In this document: one piece after another, positions 41,010 to 49,840 of the stretch
Numbering within the stretch: position 1 is the stretch's first letter
Layout of the letters: every line of letters starts with the position of its first letter
Assembly: GCF_003863965.1 (NCBI RefSeq)
Contig: NZ_RRCN01000001.1
Location: 4,732,304-4,796,303, forward strand
Source: Paenibacillus oralis
GTDB taxonomy: Bacteria > Bacillota > Bacilli > Paenibacillales > Paenibacillaceae
Direction: 5' to 3'
Length of the DNA stretch: 64,000 nt
Notes under the pieces: model-generated
The model's input: only the letters and a program-made list of their open reading frames with translations
What the model was told of the DNA's origin: nothing
Databases searched by the model: none
Position numbers and translations under genes: made by a program

Positions 41010-42107
41010 TCACCGCGGCGAACGCAGGTGAAAGATGCCGCAGCCCAAGGCGGATACGACAATTCTCGGCTCGTATTGCCAGCGGATTTCTTCCCGCCTC
41101 GCCTCGTATTGATTTCGCGCAGCCTGCTGCCGTTCCTCATCCGGTTCTTTGAGCAGATCCTTATAGTATGCTTCGATAATCTCCAGCTCGTCCCGCAGGC
41201 GTTCTTTGGCCTGGATCGACCAGTCGTTGTCGTAAGCGCCGAGGAGTTCGGACAGCCTTGCTTCCAGCGCGGCCCGGCCCGCATCCAAAGTGAGTTTCGT
41301 CGGCTCGATATGGACGTTTTCGGGAAGGCGCGGAGCGAGCGTGACGCCGGATAACTTCTTCTCAAAAGCTTCGTCAATTTTTCCGCTCAGCAGCGAGACT
41401 CCAAAGAAATGGAGCTCCTCCCGCTTCATGTCACAGCAGAACTCGACTTTATAGCAGACGCCAAGCCAGGGCTCGTAGGCGGCCGGCAGCAGGGCCGTAC
41501 GCTGGCGGGGGCCTGGCTCCTCGAACAGATAGACGAAGCGGCCGCCGCGTTTGGCCGCTTCGAAGATTTGCTTAAGCCGCGAACTGCCGAAGGTCAGCTC
41601 CTCGCGCTGTATGCGGCCCGGCCCCAGGACCGGCAGCGGGCGCAGGGGGCCGAAATAGCGGCCGAGGAGGGTATCCTCCGGCGGCTGGCCGGGCTGGCCC
41701 GTTTGGCCCGGTTGCTGCGGTCCGGCGCCGGCAGCGCCGCCGGGTCCTGGGGCGTTTGCCGGAGCTGCGCCGGCGCCGCCAAGCCCGGGCGCAGGCCCTG
41801 CGGGTGCCGGACCGCTGCCGCTAAATCCGCCCGTAGCGCCCTTGCCGGCATTCGGCGCGGCCGCTTTCCCGGCTTCAGCCTCCCGGTGCCGCTCGGGGTC
41901 GAAGATGAACGAAAACGACATCGTCTCCGGCTCGGCTCCGGTGCGTTCGATGAACCCCCAATAATACGGGCGGTTCGTCAAATCGCGGTCGGCCCGGGGC
42001 GACAGCTTTACGGTGGCATGATAGGGTGATTTTTCTAAAAATTGGCATTCAGTCGCTTCAAGATATGTCATTACAAGCTTGCGGATTTGCTCGTTCGTCA
42101 TCGTCAT
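41010..42107 (-). CDS. yqhG: YqhG-like protein with a Pro/Gly-rich insertion
   Basis: The 365-residue protein follows the SNF2 helicase gene after five bases, the same pairing as yqhH-yqhG in Bacillus subtilis. The N-terminus (TNEQIRKLVMTYLEATECQF) and the C-terminus (EEIRWQYEPRIVVSALGCGI FHL) are well formed. Between about residues 80 and 150 lies a low-complexity segment rich in Gly, Pro and Ala (for example GPAPAGPAPGLGGAGAAPAN) that I do not expect in the family. The role of YqhG is unknown; conserved linkage suggests it works with the helicase. ATG 42107 is chosen with GGGAGG ten bases upstream. Confidence 0.82.
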   Translation of the reverse strand: MTMTNEQIRKLVMTYLEATECQFLEKSPYHATVKLSPRADRDLTNRPYYWGFIERTGAEPETMSFSFIFDPERHREAEAGKAAAPNAGKGATGGFSGSGPAPAGPAPGLGGAGAAPANAPGPGGAAGAGPQQPGQTGQPGQPPEDTLLGRYFGPLRPLPVLGPGRIQREELTFGSSRLKQIFEAAKRGGRFVYLFEEPGPRQRTALLPAAYEPWLGVCYKVEFCCDMKREELHFFGVSLLSGKIDEAFEKKLSGVTLAPRLPENVHIEPTKLTLDAGRAALEARLSELLGAYDNDWSIQAKERLRDELEIIEAYYKDLLKEPDEERQQAARNQYEARREEIRWQYEPRIVVSALGCGIFHLRSPR

Positions 42108-42112
42108 GCGGG

Positions 42113-43888
42113 TCAACCTCCCAACAGCTGCTGCAGATCGCCGCCTTCGTTTTCGCCGGCTTCTACGTCCAGCTCCGATTTAATCGAATGAAACGTGCGG
42201 CCCAGCGAATCGACGCGGCTGGCGATTTCCTCGTCGCTTTTGGATTCGAGCACGATTTTATAGATGCTTTTTTCCAAGGAATGCTCCTTCTCAAACTGCT
42301 CCAAAATCACGTCAAGATCTCCGATGACCATCTCAAACATGTTGATTTTTTCATGCAGCAGGTTCACGATATGCTCTTCAATCGTTCCTTTGGTGGACAG
42401 GTTGTAAATTTTGACGTCATTTTGCTGCCCCAGCCGGTGTACCCGGCCGATCCGTTGCTCCACCCGCATCGGATTCCACGGCAAGTCGAAGTTGATCATG
42501 TGATGGCAGAACTGCAGGTTGATGCCTTCGCCGCCGGCTTCGGTGGCGATCATCACCTGGGCGCGGTCGCGGAACAGGTCCATCATCCAGTCCTTTTTGC
42601 CGCGGTTCATGCCGCCGCGATAGGGGACGGCCGTCATGTTGCGGTCGCGGAAATAGTTCAGCAGATATTCCTGGGTCGCGCGGTATTCGGTAAAAACGAT
42701 CACCTTGTCGTTCATTTCCCGAATCAGCTCCATCGTTTTCTCGGCTTTGCTGTTCGCTTTGATCTGCCGGATCAGGTCGACGATTTCCCAGATTTTATCG
42801 CGCAAAGGGGAATCGGGAGCGAGCTTCTTCGATAGGTTGACCAGCGTGACGAAGACGGCATCGCGGCTGCTGCATACTTCGCGCTGGAGCGTCACGAGCG
42901 AGAGCATGCTGTTCAGGTCGCCGCCCGCCGCCTGATACTGGTCTTTGACGAAGGAAGTGACCCCGTTGTACAGGTTTTTCTCTTCCGGAGAAAGCTCGAC
43001 GTCGATGTTCCGGACGATCCGCTTGGTGAATTCCAGTTCACCGTCGGCGCGGCGGTTGCGGATCATCACTTTGGAGAGCTCGCCTCTCAGCTGATCCTCG
43101 TTTTTCGGCAGGCGTTTGTCCACGACGAAATTGGCCGCGAATTCGCTTTGCCCGCCGAGCTGACCGGGTTTGAGCAGCGTGATCAGGTTGAACAGCTCGT
43201 CAAGGTCGTTTTGCACCGGCGTCGCCGTCAGCAGGAGGCAATATTTTTTGCGCAGCTGCAGCATAAATTGATAGTTTGTCGTCTTTTTGTTTTTCAGCTT
43301 GTGCGCTTCGTCGACGATCAGCATGTCGTACTCATTGCTCAGCAGGATCGATTTATGCGGATCGCGTTTCGCCGTATCCATCGAAGCCACAACGACGGCG
43401 TTGTCCCAGGAGTGCTCTTTTTTCTGGGCAACGGCGGGGATGCCGAATTTCTGGTTAAGCTCGCGCACCCACTGCAGCACGAGGGAGGCGGGCACCAGGA
43501 TCAGCACTTTGCGGACGAGTCCGCGGATGATGTACTCTTTTAAAATCAAACCGGCTTCAATCGTCTTGCCTAGGCCGACCTCATCGGCCAGGATGGCGCG
43601 CCCGCGCATTTCGAACAGCACCTTGCGGGCGGTTTCGGTTTGGTGGGGCAGCGGCGTTACCTGCTGCAGATGCTTCAGGCACTGCATTTCCTCAAAACTC
43701 GTAACCAAAGAAGCGGTTTCCGCCTCAAGGGCGAGGTTGAACAGCTTCCAATCGTCCCAGGGGCCGCCTTTTTCCTGCCGGGCCGCAAGCTCGCCAAACC
43801 AGCTCCGGTCGAATTCGACCGGGACCTCGGCGTGCGGGGCCGGATCCTTGGTGAAGCTTGGGGATTCGCCGGGGGGATGAGCAAACAT
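42113..43888 (-). CDS. yqhH: SNF2-family helicase YqhH
   Basis: From ATG 43888 (behind GGGAGG) the protein has 591 residues. It contains all helicase motifs: ILADEVGLGKTIEAGLILKE (I), LIVDEAHKLKNKKT (II, DEAH), CLLLTATPVQNDLDELFNLI (III), VIVFTEYRATQEYL (IV), MIATEAGGEGINLQFCHHMI (V) and RVEQRIGRVHRLGQQNDVKI (VI). Such SNF2/RapA-like ATPases move along duplex DNA or remodel DNA-protein complexes; RapA, the closest studied type, recycles RNA polymerase. The frame is open upstream of 43888 without a ribosome binding site. Confidence 0.93.
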   Translation of the reverse strand: MFAHPPGESPSFTKDPAPHAEVPVEFDRSWFGELAARQEKGGPWDDWKLFNLALEAETASLVTSFEEMQCLKHLQQVTPLPHQTETARKVLFEMRGRAILADEVGLGKTIEAGLILKEYIIRGLVRKVLILVPASLVLQWVRELNQKFGIPAVAQKKEHSWDNAVVVASMDTAKRDPHKSILLSNEYDMLIVDEAHKLKNKKTTNYQFMLQLRKKYCLLLTATPVQNDLDELFNLITLLKPGQLGGQSEFAANFVVDKRLPKNEDQLRGELSKVMIRNRRADGELEFTKRIVRNIDVELSPEEKNLYNGVTSFVKDQYQAAGGDLNSMLSLVTLQREVCSSRDAVFVTLVNLSKKLAPDSPLRDKIWEIVDLIRQIKANSKAEKTMELIREMNDKVIVFTEYRATQEYLLNYFRDRNMTAVPYRGGMNRGKKDWMMDLFRDRAQVMIATEAGGEGINLQFCHHMINFDLPWNPMRVEQRIGRVHRLGQQNDVKIYNLSTKGTIEEHIVNLLHEKINMFEMVIGDLDVILEQFEKEHSLEKSIYKIVLESKSDEEIASRVDSLGRTFHSIKSELDVEAGENEGGDLQQLLGG

Positions 43889-44542
43889 GATGATAAAACC
43901 TCCCTTTTCGTGCTTGTGCATCTGACTTGGTTTTTCGCCTCGGGAAGAGGGTGAAGCGGCGAACTGCTTTTTTGTTAAAAAGACAGCAAAAGAAGACTCA
44001 GCCCGGTAATTGGCACTTGACCGCAAAGTAAGTTGGCCAATCCGATCGTATGGAGGTAACGGTTCAACGACCCGTTCTCCAGTCATTCGCTAACGGTTGT
44101 AATCGCGCCTATTTAGCCGCAAAGACGGGGATTCAATTTCTAACGGTTATAAACGCGCTTATTTGGGTGAAAAAGGCTTGAATCCGTAAGAATATGGCAA
44201 AATAAGCTCAGCTGCAACCGTTAAATTGGGTTTCCCCTGCATTTTATCGAATTAGCGGCGCTCACAACCGTTAGATTGACGGCCTCGCTTAAAGGAGCTG
44301 CGTCTTCCTGATGTCAAGCGCCGTATCTGGCTTTTAGCCCAAAGTAATCGGATTTTTTCCCGGCAGATGTATGTGTAGTATGGACGAAAAAGAGGCGGTT
44401 CATAACTTTGACGGAAGTTTGCGGTACGGCGGGGGCTCCATTTCATATACACCGCCGAAAAATAGAGAGATTCAAAGCAATTTCCTGATCGGGCGAGCGG
44501 AGTGGATTTTTACGGCCGAATTTTCACAGCTGCCTGCCGTGA
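43889..44542. other. Gap upstream of yqhH and nrdJ
   Basis: About 650 bases between divergent genes. It contains the yqhH promoter region and the paired inverted repeat at 44089-44275. The frame near 44371-44565 looks like a shadow and has no ribosome binding site. Confidence 0.55.
44089..44275. repeat. Paired inverted intergenic repeat, family 2
   Basis: TAACGGTT boxes lie at 44091 and 44141 (50 apart) and inverted AACCGTTA boxes at 44216 and 44266 (50 apart). Text next to the boxes is related too (CGCGCTTATTT and its variants). The sequence differs from family 1 but the plan is the same. Confidence 0.75.
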
Positions 44543-44591
44543 CTTCGATATATTGTATAGTATAATGGAGTAAGCACACAATATGTTGTGA
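44543..44591. promoter_or_regulatory. Two NrdR-like boxes and promoter of nrdJ
   Basis: ACACAATATGTTGTGA (44576-44591) matches the NrdR box consensus as I recall it at 14 of 16 positions. CTTCGATATATTGTAT (44543-44558) is a weaker match starting 33 bases upstream, about three helical turns. A TATAAT lies between them at 44561-44566. NrdR represses ribonucleotide reductase genes when dATP is high. Confidence 0.7.
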
Positions 44592-44633
44592 TTCGTACAT
44601 ATAGTAGAATGATCCGGTTTCCAGAATCGTCTA

Positions 44634-44720
44634 CTAGTTTTGTTTTCGAAAACCATTCATGGAAGCAACCAAAACTAAGCGAATGCTTTCGTAGCTAGTT
44701 TTGTTTTCGAAAACCATTCA
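44634..44720. repeat. 26-bp direct repeat in the nrdJ leader
   Basis: Two copies (44634-44659 and 44695-44720) begin CTAGTTTTGTTTTCGAAAAC and end CCATTCA. Each contains the perfect palindrome GTTTTCGAAAAC. They are 61 bases apart and lie between the promoter and the ribosome binding site. Confidence 0.8.
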
Positions 44721-44762
44721 CGAAGCAATTGCTCAAACAAAACTTTTAGGAGGGTGTTTTCT

Positions 44763-47700
44763 TTGAAAACCGTGCGGAAACAGCGCCTTGAGGGGCTAAG
44801 CGAAAAGATCTTTTTGGACCGGTACGCGTGGAAAAATCCTGATCCTAGCCATGCCAAAGTTGGAGATGTCGTCCTCGTATTGACCAAAGACGATCCGAAG
44901 TTTCCGACAAAGGAAGTCGGGGAAATCGTGGCCCGCGAAGGAAGCACGGTTACGGTCAAAACCCGCCGTGGCGAGCTGATGGAAACCGGCGTGGAGAAGT
45001 TGACCTTGAACATCGAGAAAACTCCTGAAGAAATGTGGGACCGTCTCGCGGAGGCGATGGCTTCCGTGGAGAAGACGCCGGAGCTGCAAAAGGACTGGGA
45101 GGAGAAGTTCCGCTACATTCTGGACGACTGGAAACTGGTGCCGGGCGGGCGGATTGCCGCAGGTGCCGGGGCCAGCGACGAATTGACCTTGTTCAACTGC
45201 TACGTCATCCCTTCGCCCAAAGACAGCCGCGGCGGTATTATGGAGACTTTGACGGAAATGACCGAAATTATGGCGCGCGGAGGCGGCGTCGGTATCAACC
45301 TCAGCTCGCTGCGCCCGCGCCGCGCGGTGGTCAAAGGCGTTAACGGCTCCTCAAGCGGCGCCGTCTCCTGGGGCGGGCTGTTCAGCTACACAACCGGCTT
45401 GATCGAGCAAGGCGGATGCTTTGGTCCCCATGAACGGATTGCAACGAATTATGGTCTGATCCCCGCAAGCGAACTGGCCGATCGGCTGGATCGCGGCGAG
45501 ACGCTGTACGCCTTAACCCACCGGGGGCCGCGCCGCATCACGTACTCTTTTCGCAACGGGGTAAAGCCTTTATTTCGGGTTGCGACCGAGCGCGGGTTTA
45601 CGGTAGAGGTGACTAAGGAACATAAGATGGGGGTCATTCGGGACGGTTCCATCGTTACGATTCCATTGCGGGATCTGGATGTAAATGACGAAACTTTAAT
45701 CCTGCTTGCGGAAGGTATGGGGGAGATTCCTTATGTGGAACTGCCGGCCAAGCCATACAAACGCTCCGAAATGAGTACGACGCTGAACGAAGCGGTGGAA
45801 CTGCCCAAGCTACTCGACGAGCGGCTCGCTTATTTGCTCGGTTACTTTTATGGAGACGGATATGTACACTGGGGACGCAAAAACAACTGGGAAGCTCCGA
45901 AGGCGATCAAAATGGCGACGGCGGACGACCATCCGGAAATTCGCGAACGTTTAGTCGAAATATTGCGGGACCTGTTCGGCATCGAGCCGGTTGTGGAGGA
46001 TGGCGACGGTGCATGCAAAAATGTTGCCTTTTACTCCCGTCTGGCGGTCGATTGGCTGGAACAAAACCGGATGCTGAAAGCCCGAAGCGAAGAGATGAGG
46101 GTGCCTGAGCCGATTTTTCGTTCCCGTGCGAGCGTTATGGGCGCATTTGTCGCCGGTTATTTTGACGCGGACGGCTGCGATCGCGGTGCCAAGGGGGACT
46201 ATGGAATCGATAGCGTCAGCCTCGGAATGCTTCGCGATGTGCAGCAATTGCTTGCTGCCAACGGCATTATGTCCCATATCGGGTCCACCGATCGAAGCCG
46301 GCAAGGATGGCGGACCATCCACCGGCTCGTCGTGACCGGCGCCGAATTCAAAGACAAGATGAGCCGCTTCATCGGGCATTATCAGGGAATCTGGGATTCG
46401 ACGAAGCCGCGTATTTCCTTCCGGGCTTTGACCCGGGGGAAAGATCGTCTGCAAGCAGACGGTCAGGTAGCGTTGGCGGAACGGGTCGAGCAATTGCTTA
46501 CAGCGGTGCCTGATCGAATTGTGTCGATTGAGCCGATCGGGCTGAGCGAAGTGTTTGATTTTGAGGTGGAGGACGTCCACATGCTCTGCGGCAACGGATT
46601 TTATACGTCCAATAGCCGCCGCGGAGCTCTCATGCTCATGATCAACGACTGGCATCCGGACCTGCTCGACTTCATCACGGTTAAGCAGACGATGGGGCAG
46701 GTGACGAATGCGAACTTGTCGGTTTGCGTCAGCAACGGTTTTATGAAGGCCGTAAAGGAAGATCTGGACTGGGAGCTGGTGTTCCCGGATACGACTTACG
46801 AAGACTATACCGAAGTGTGGGACGGCGATCTGGAAAAATGGAAAGCGGCTGGCCGGGGCGTGGTTCATTACCGCACGGTGAAAGCCCGCGAGATATGGCA
46901 TACGATCATCGAATCGGCCTGGAAATCCGCCGAGCCGGGCGTCGTGTTTATGGAATATTACAATCAAATGTCTAATAGCTGGTATTTTAACCGAATTATA
47001 TGTACTAATCCGTGCGGAGAACAGGGCTTGCCGGGCTGGGGCGTGTGCAACCTGTCGGCGATTAACCTGTCCAAGTTCTACGATGAAGAGAAACACGATG
47101 TGGCTTGGGAGGAACTGGCGGTCACGACGCGTTATTCGGTGCGTTTTTTGGACAACGTCATCGACAAAACGCCTTATCATTTCGAGGAAAACGAGCAAAA
47201 CCAGAAAAAAGAACGCCGCGTCGGCCTCGGCTCGATGGGGCTGGCGGAACTTATGATCAAGCTGAACATCCGCTACGGCAGCCCGGAATCGTTGGAATTT
47301 CTCGATAAGCTGTATGGATTTATCGCCAGGGAAGCTTATCTGGCTTCCGCCGATATCGCCGCGGAAAAAGGTTCGTTCCCGGCGTTCGAAGCGGATAAAT
47401 ATTTGCAAAGCGGGTTTATGAAAGGGATGACGGAGGTTTACCCGGAAGTGGGCGGGGCGGTTCGCGAAAAAGGCATCCGTAACGTCACGCTCATCACCCA
47501 GGCGCCGACCGGCAGCACGGGGACGATGGTGGGCACTTCCACCGGCATCGAGCCTTATTTCGCCTTCAAATATTACCGGCAAAGCCGGCTTGGCTTCGAC
47601 GAGCAGTTTGTGCCGATCGCTCAGGAGTGGATGGACGCGCATCCGGGCGAAGAGTTGCCGGATTATTTCGTGACGGCGATGAACTTGTCGGCCGAGGATC

Positions 47701-48602
47701 ATATCCGCGTGCAGGCCGCGATTCAGCGTTGGGTCGACAGCTCGATCTCCAAAACGGCGAACTGCCCGGCCGATTTTACGGTCGAAGAGACGAAACGGCT
47801 GTATGAGCTGGCGTTCGATCTCGGCTGCAAAGGCGTGACGATTTATCGGGATGGAAGCCGGGACGTACAGGTGCTGCAAACCGAGAAAAAGGAAGACAAA
47901 GCCGGCGCCAAAGCTTCGGAAGCCGAAACGGCAATCCAGGAAGGAGCGGCTTCCGCCGCCGCGCAAATGACGGTGGCCGGACCGAGCGAGAGTCTTGCCG
48001 CGGTACAAACCGCAGCTGGACCGACGACCGCATCCGAAGGCAAGTACAAAAGACGCCCGCAGGTGCTGCACGGGGCGACTTACAAAATGAACACCCCGTT
48101 CGGAATGGCCTATATCACGATCAATGACCTGAACGGCACTCCGGGGGAAATTTTCCTCAATGTAGGCAAAGCCGGATCCGACGTGTTCGCGATGGCGGAA
48201 GCTTTGGGCCGCGTGTGCTCCTTGTTCCTGCGGTACGGCGATCACGGCGAGAAGGTGGAACTGCTGATCAAGCATCTGAAGGGCATCGGCGGCACCGGAG
48301 CCATCGGCTTCGGCCCGAACCGGGTTGAGTCGATCGCCGATGCGGTGGCGAAGGCTTTGGAAATCCACGTGCAAAACGGCCCGTACGGCGATCACGACCC
48401 GGCGCCGGTCGCGGCAACGGTTGTGCCTCGTGAGGAACACAACCACGGGACAACGGCTGAAGCGCAGGACGGCGAAACACACGCTCACGGCAGCACAGCG
48501 TTCGCTTCACGCGACCTGTGCCCGTCCTGTGGCTCGGCTTCACTAATCAACAGCGAGGGCTGCAAAACCTGCGCCAACTGCGGGTATAGCAAGTGCTCGT
48601 AA
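44763..48602 (+). CDS. nrdJ: Class II (B12-dependent) ribonucleotide reductase NrdJ, with intein
   Basis: The reading frame is 1279 codons from TTG 44763, nine bases after AGGAGG; removing the intein leaves about 880 residues. The host protein shows the N-terminus MKTVRKQRLEGLSEKIFLDR, ELTLFNCYVIPSPKDSRGG, the active-site motif NPCGEQGLPGWGVCNLSAIN, and APTGSTGTMVGTSTGIEPYF. The C-terminal cysteines CPSCGSASLINSEGCKTCAN then CGYSKCS probably form the redox or zinc tail. Class II enzymes use adenosylcobalamin to make deoxyribonucleotides with or without oxygen. The gene is monocistronic, has NrdR-like boxes upstream and a terminator at 48638. Confidence 0.95.
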   Translation: MKTVRKQRLEGLSEKIFLDRYAWKNPDPSHAKVGDVVLVLTKDDPKFPTKEVGEIVAREGSTVTVKTRRGELMETGVEKLTLNIEKTPEEMWDRLAEAMASVEKTPELQKDWEEKFRYILDDWKLVPGGRIAAGAGASDELTLFNCYVIPSPKDSRGGIMETLTEMTEIMARGGGVGINLSSLRPRRAVVKGVNGSSSGAVSWGGLFSYTTGLIEQGGCFGPHERIATNYGLIPASELADRLDRGETLYALTHRGPRRITYSFRNGVKPLFRVATERGFTVEVTKEHKMGVIRDGSIVTIPLRDLDVNDETLILLAEGMGEIPYVELPAKPYKRSEMSTTLNEAVELPKLLDERLAYLLGYFYGDGYVHWGRKNNWEAPKAIKMATADDHPEIRERLVEILRDLFGIEPVVEDGDGACKNVAFYSRLAVDWLEQNRMLKARSEEMRVPEPIFRSRASVMGAFVAGYFDADGCDRGAKGDYGIDSVSLGMLRDVQQLLAANGIMSHIGSTDRSRQGWRTIHRLVVTGAEFKDKMSRFIGHYQGIWDSTKPRISFRALTRGKDRLQADGQVALAERVEQLLTAVPDRIVSIEPIGLSEVFDFEVEDVHMLCGNGFYTSNSRRGALMLMINDWHPDLLDFITVKQTMGQVTNANLSVCVSNGFMKAVKEDLDWELVFPDTTYEDYTEVWDGDLEKWKAAGRGVVHYRTVKAREIWHTIIESAWKSAEPGVVFMEYYNQMSNSWYFNRIICTNPCGEQGLPGWGVCNLSAINLSKFYDEEKHDVAWEELAVTTRYSVRFLDNVIDKTPYHFEENEQNQKKERRVGLGSMGLAELMIKLNIRYGSPESLEFLDKLYGFIAREAYLASADIAAEKGSFPAFEADKYLQSGFMKGMTEVYPEVGGAVREKGIRNVTLITQAPTGSTGTMVGTSTGIEPYFAFKYYRQSRLGFDEQFVPIAQEWMDAHPGEELPDYFVTAMNLSAEDHIRVQAAIQRWVDSSISKTANCPADFTVEETKRLYELAFDLGCKGVTIYRDGSRDVQVLQTEKKEDKAGAKASEAETAIQEGAASAAAQMTVAGPSESLAAVQTAAGPTTASEGKYKRRPQVLHGATYKMNTPFGMAYITINDLNGTPGEIFLNVGKAGSDVFAMAEALGRVCSLFLRYGDHGEKVELLIKHLKGIGGTGAIGFGPNRVESIADAVAKALEIHVQNGPYGDHDPAPVAATVVPREEHNHGTTAEAQDGETHAHGSTAFASRDLCPSCGSASLINSEGCKTCANCGYSKCS
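45417..46613 (+). other. Intein with LAGLIDADG endonuclease inside NrdJ
   Basis: The 399-residue insert begins with Cys (CFGPHERIATNYG, block A) directly after EQGG and ends GNGFYTSN before Ser of SRRGALM. The flanks join into the normal reductase sequence EQGGSRRGALM. Block B is GFTVEVTKEHKMGVI. Two DOD endonuclease motifs are visible, LLGYFYGDGYV and VAGYFDADGCD. Block F is VFDFEVEDVHMLCGNG. The penultimate residue is Ser instead of the usual His. Protein splicing through Cys1, terminal Asn and Ser+1 is expected, and the endonuclease would allow homing into intein-free alleles. Confidence 0.93.
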
Positions 48603-48637
48603 GAGAGCGGAATTGAACAATCTTGTCAGTTATTATA

Positions 48638-48673
48638 AAAGCCTGGAGCGGCGTTATGCCGGCTACAGGCTTT
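48638..48673 (+). terminator. Terminator of nrdJ
   Basis: AAAGCCTG pairs with CAGGCTTT, enclosing an inner GCCGGC-type hairpin, 35 bases past the stop. It may also serve the convergent gene. Confidence 0.65.
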
Positions 48674-48692
48674 ACTAATTTTGAGGACGTTG

Positions 48693-49610
48693 TCAATGAT
48701 CTTCCGCCAATTCTTTAAGTGCAGGGTAGTCGTGGATCGCGATTCCGCCAAACCCGTTATGGTCCGCATAAAATTCCGTTACGGTATTTAATTGCTGATT
48801 CATATAATCCAGGCCTTTGTTGTAGTACGTAATTTCGCTGGGAATGGTGCCGCCGTTCGGTGAATTGGTCTCTGCGCCGATGTAAATCTTCTTGCCTAAT
48901 TTTGCCGCATAATCGGTTTCCAGCAGTGTCGCGCGAATTTGTTTGTCGGCCGTGTCGCGATACGCCATGATGGATACGGTGTCCACAATGTCTAATACAA
49001 AATAACTTAGCGGTTTTTTCTGCCCGCCGGTTTCTACGATGACCGGGTTTTGCCCGGATGCATACCACCACGGAATCGCTGCATTGAACTCCAACTGATC
49101 ATCACTTGAGGCAATTTCATTTGCGATTTTCTTCAGGACCTGGATATATTGATAGCAGACGGAGCCTCTTTTGGTTAAATATTCGGGCAGGGTGTGTGGT
49201 TCAATGTCAAATTGGATTCCGTCAAAATTATTGTCCGGGTGGGACGTATTAAAGGAGAGCACTTGGCGGAGTTCCTGAAGCGCTTCGCGATGATGGGTTT
49301 CCAGCGCCCAGTTGGCTCTGCCGACAAGAGCAAACACGCGTATTCCGTCCTCATGCGCTCTGCGGATCAGTTCCTCATAAGTTGCGGGCTGATCCTCCAA
49401 TGTCTTTCTTGTCCCAATGAACAATAAGTTGATGTCATGCTCTTTTAAAAACTGCAGCAACTGTGTAATCTTGTTTGAATCGGAAGCCGCTTCATAAAAA
49501 TCCCAAACCCATAGTGCTTTCGTTTCTCCGTTATTTGCATGAGCCGGGGAAGGGGCAATGTTCACCAACGCCAAACAAACCGCCAAAACTAAAATTGCCA
49601 TTTTTCTCAC
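48693..49610 (-). CDS. Secreted TIM-barrel-like protein, possible glycosidase
   Basis: The 305-residue protein has a signal peptide (MRKMAILVLAVCLALVNIAP, cleavage near AHA). The mature part reads like a beta/alpha barrel: KALWVWDFYEAA, INLLFIGTRKT, HEDGIRVFALVGRANWAL, FDGIQFDIEPHTLPEYL, DIVDTVSIMAYRD, KIYIGAETN and FGGIAIHDYPALKEL. The DGIQFDIEP strand resembles the catalytic strand of GH18-like barrels, where acidic residues at its end act in catalysis. I cannot place it in a named family. It is convergent with nrdJ and divergent from the LacI gene, which may control it. Confidence 0.7.
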   Translation of the reverse strand: MRKMAILVLAVCLALVNIAPSPAHANNGETKALWVWDFYEAASDSNKITQLLQFLKEHDINLLFIGTRKTLEDQPATYEELIRRAHEDGIRVFALVGRANWALETHHREALQELRQVLSFNTSHPDNNFDGIQFDIEPHTLPEYLTKRGSVCYQYIQVLKKIANEIASSDDQLEFNAAIPWWYASGQNPVIVETGGQKKPLSYFVLDIVDTVSIMAYRDTADKQIRATLLETDYAAKLGKKIYIGAETNSPNGGTIPSEITYYNKGLDYMNQQLNTVTEFYADHNGFGGIAIHDYPALKELAEDH

Positions 49611-49737
49611 TCGGTTCTCTACTCCATTCTCTTTAAGATTAAGTAGGGTTTATTTACCAATAATCAGATTAACATAAAAACGGAAATTGTCGAATGATCT
49701 GTTTGGCCTATTGTATCCTGAATTTTTTCCCCAATCT

Positions 49738-49755
49738 TGTGGAAACGCTTCTACA
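49738..49755. promoter_or_regulatory. LacI/CcpA-type operator before the LacI gene
   Basis: TGTGGAAACGCTTCTACA has a central CG and matching arms (TGTNGAA/TTCNACA). It fits a LacI-family operator and nearly fits a catabolite-responsive element. It sits in the divergent gap 86 bases before the LacI start. Confidence 0.55.
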
Positions 49756-49840
49756 TTAGTCCCGGCGGCAATGGCTTTTACCACCACCTGATGCGCAAAT
49801 TTTGCTATACTGGAACAAAAAAGATTAGGGTGGTTGGAAA

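Noticed and set aside
42026..42835. A 269-codon frame opposite the yqhH helicase
   Set aside because: Shadow of the helicase motifs on the other strand.
44592..44762. A cobalamin riboswitch in the nrdJ leader
   Set aside because: A B12-dependent enzyme made this worth checking, but I see no B12-box-like sequence or matching fold; the leader is explained by NrdR boxes and direct repeats.
45951..48488. An 845-codon open frame antisense to nrdJ
   Set aside because: It is a GC-bias shadow of the highly conserved reductase and intein on the forward strand; it has no ribosome binding site and no family resemblance.
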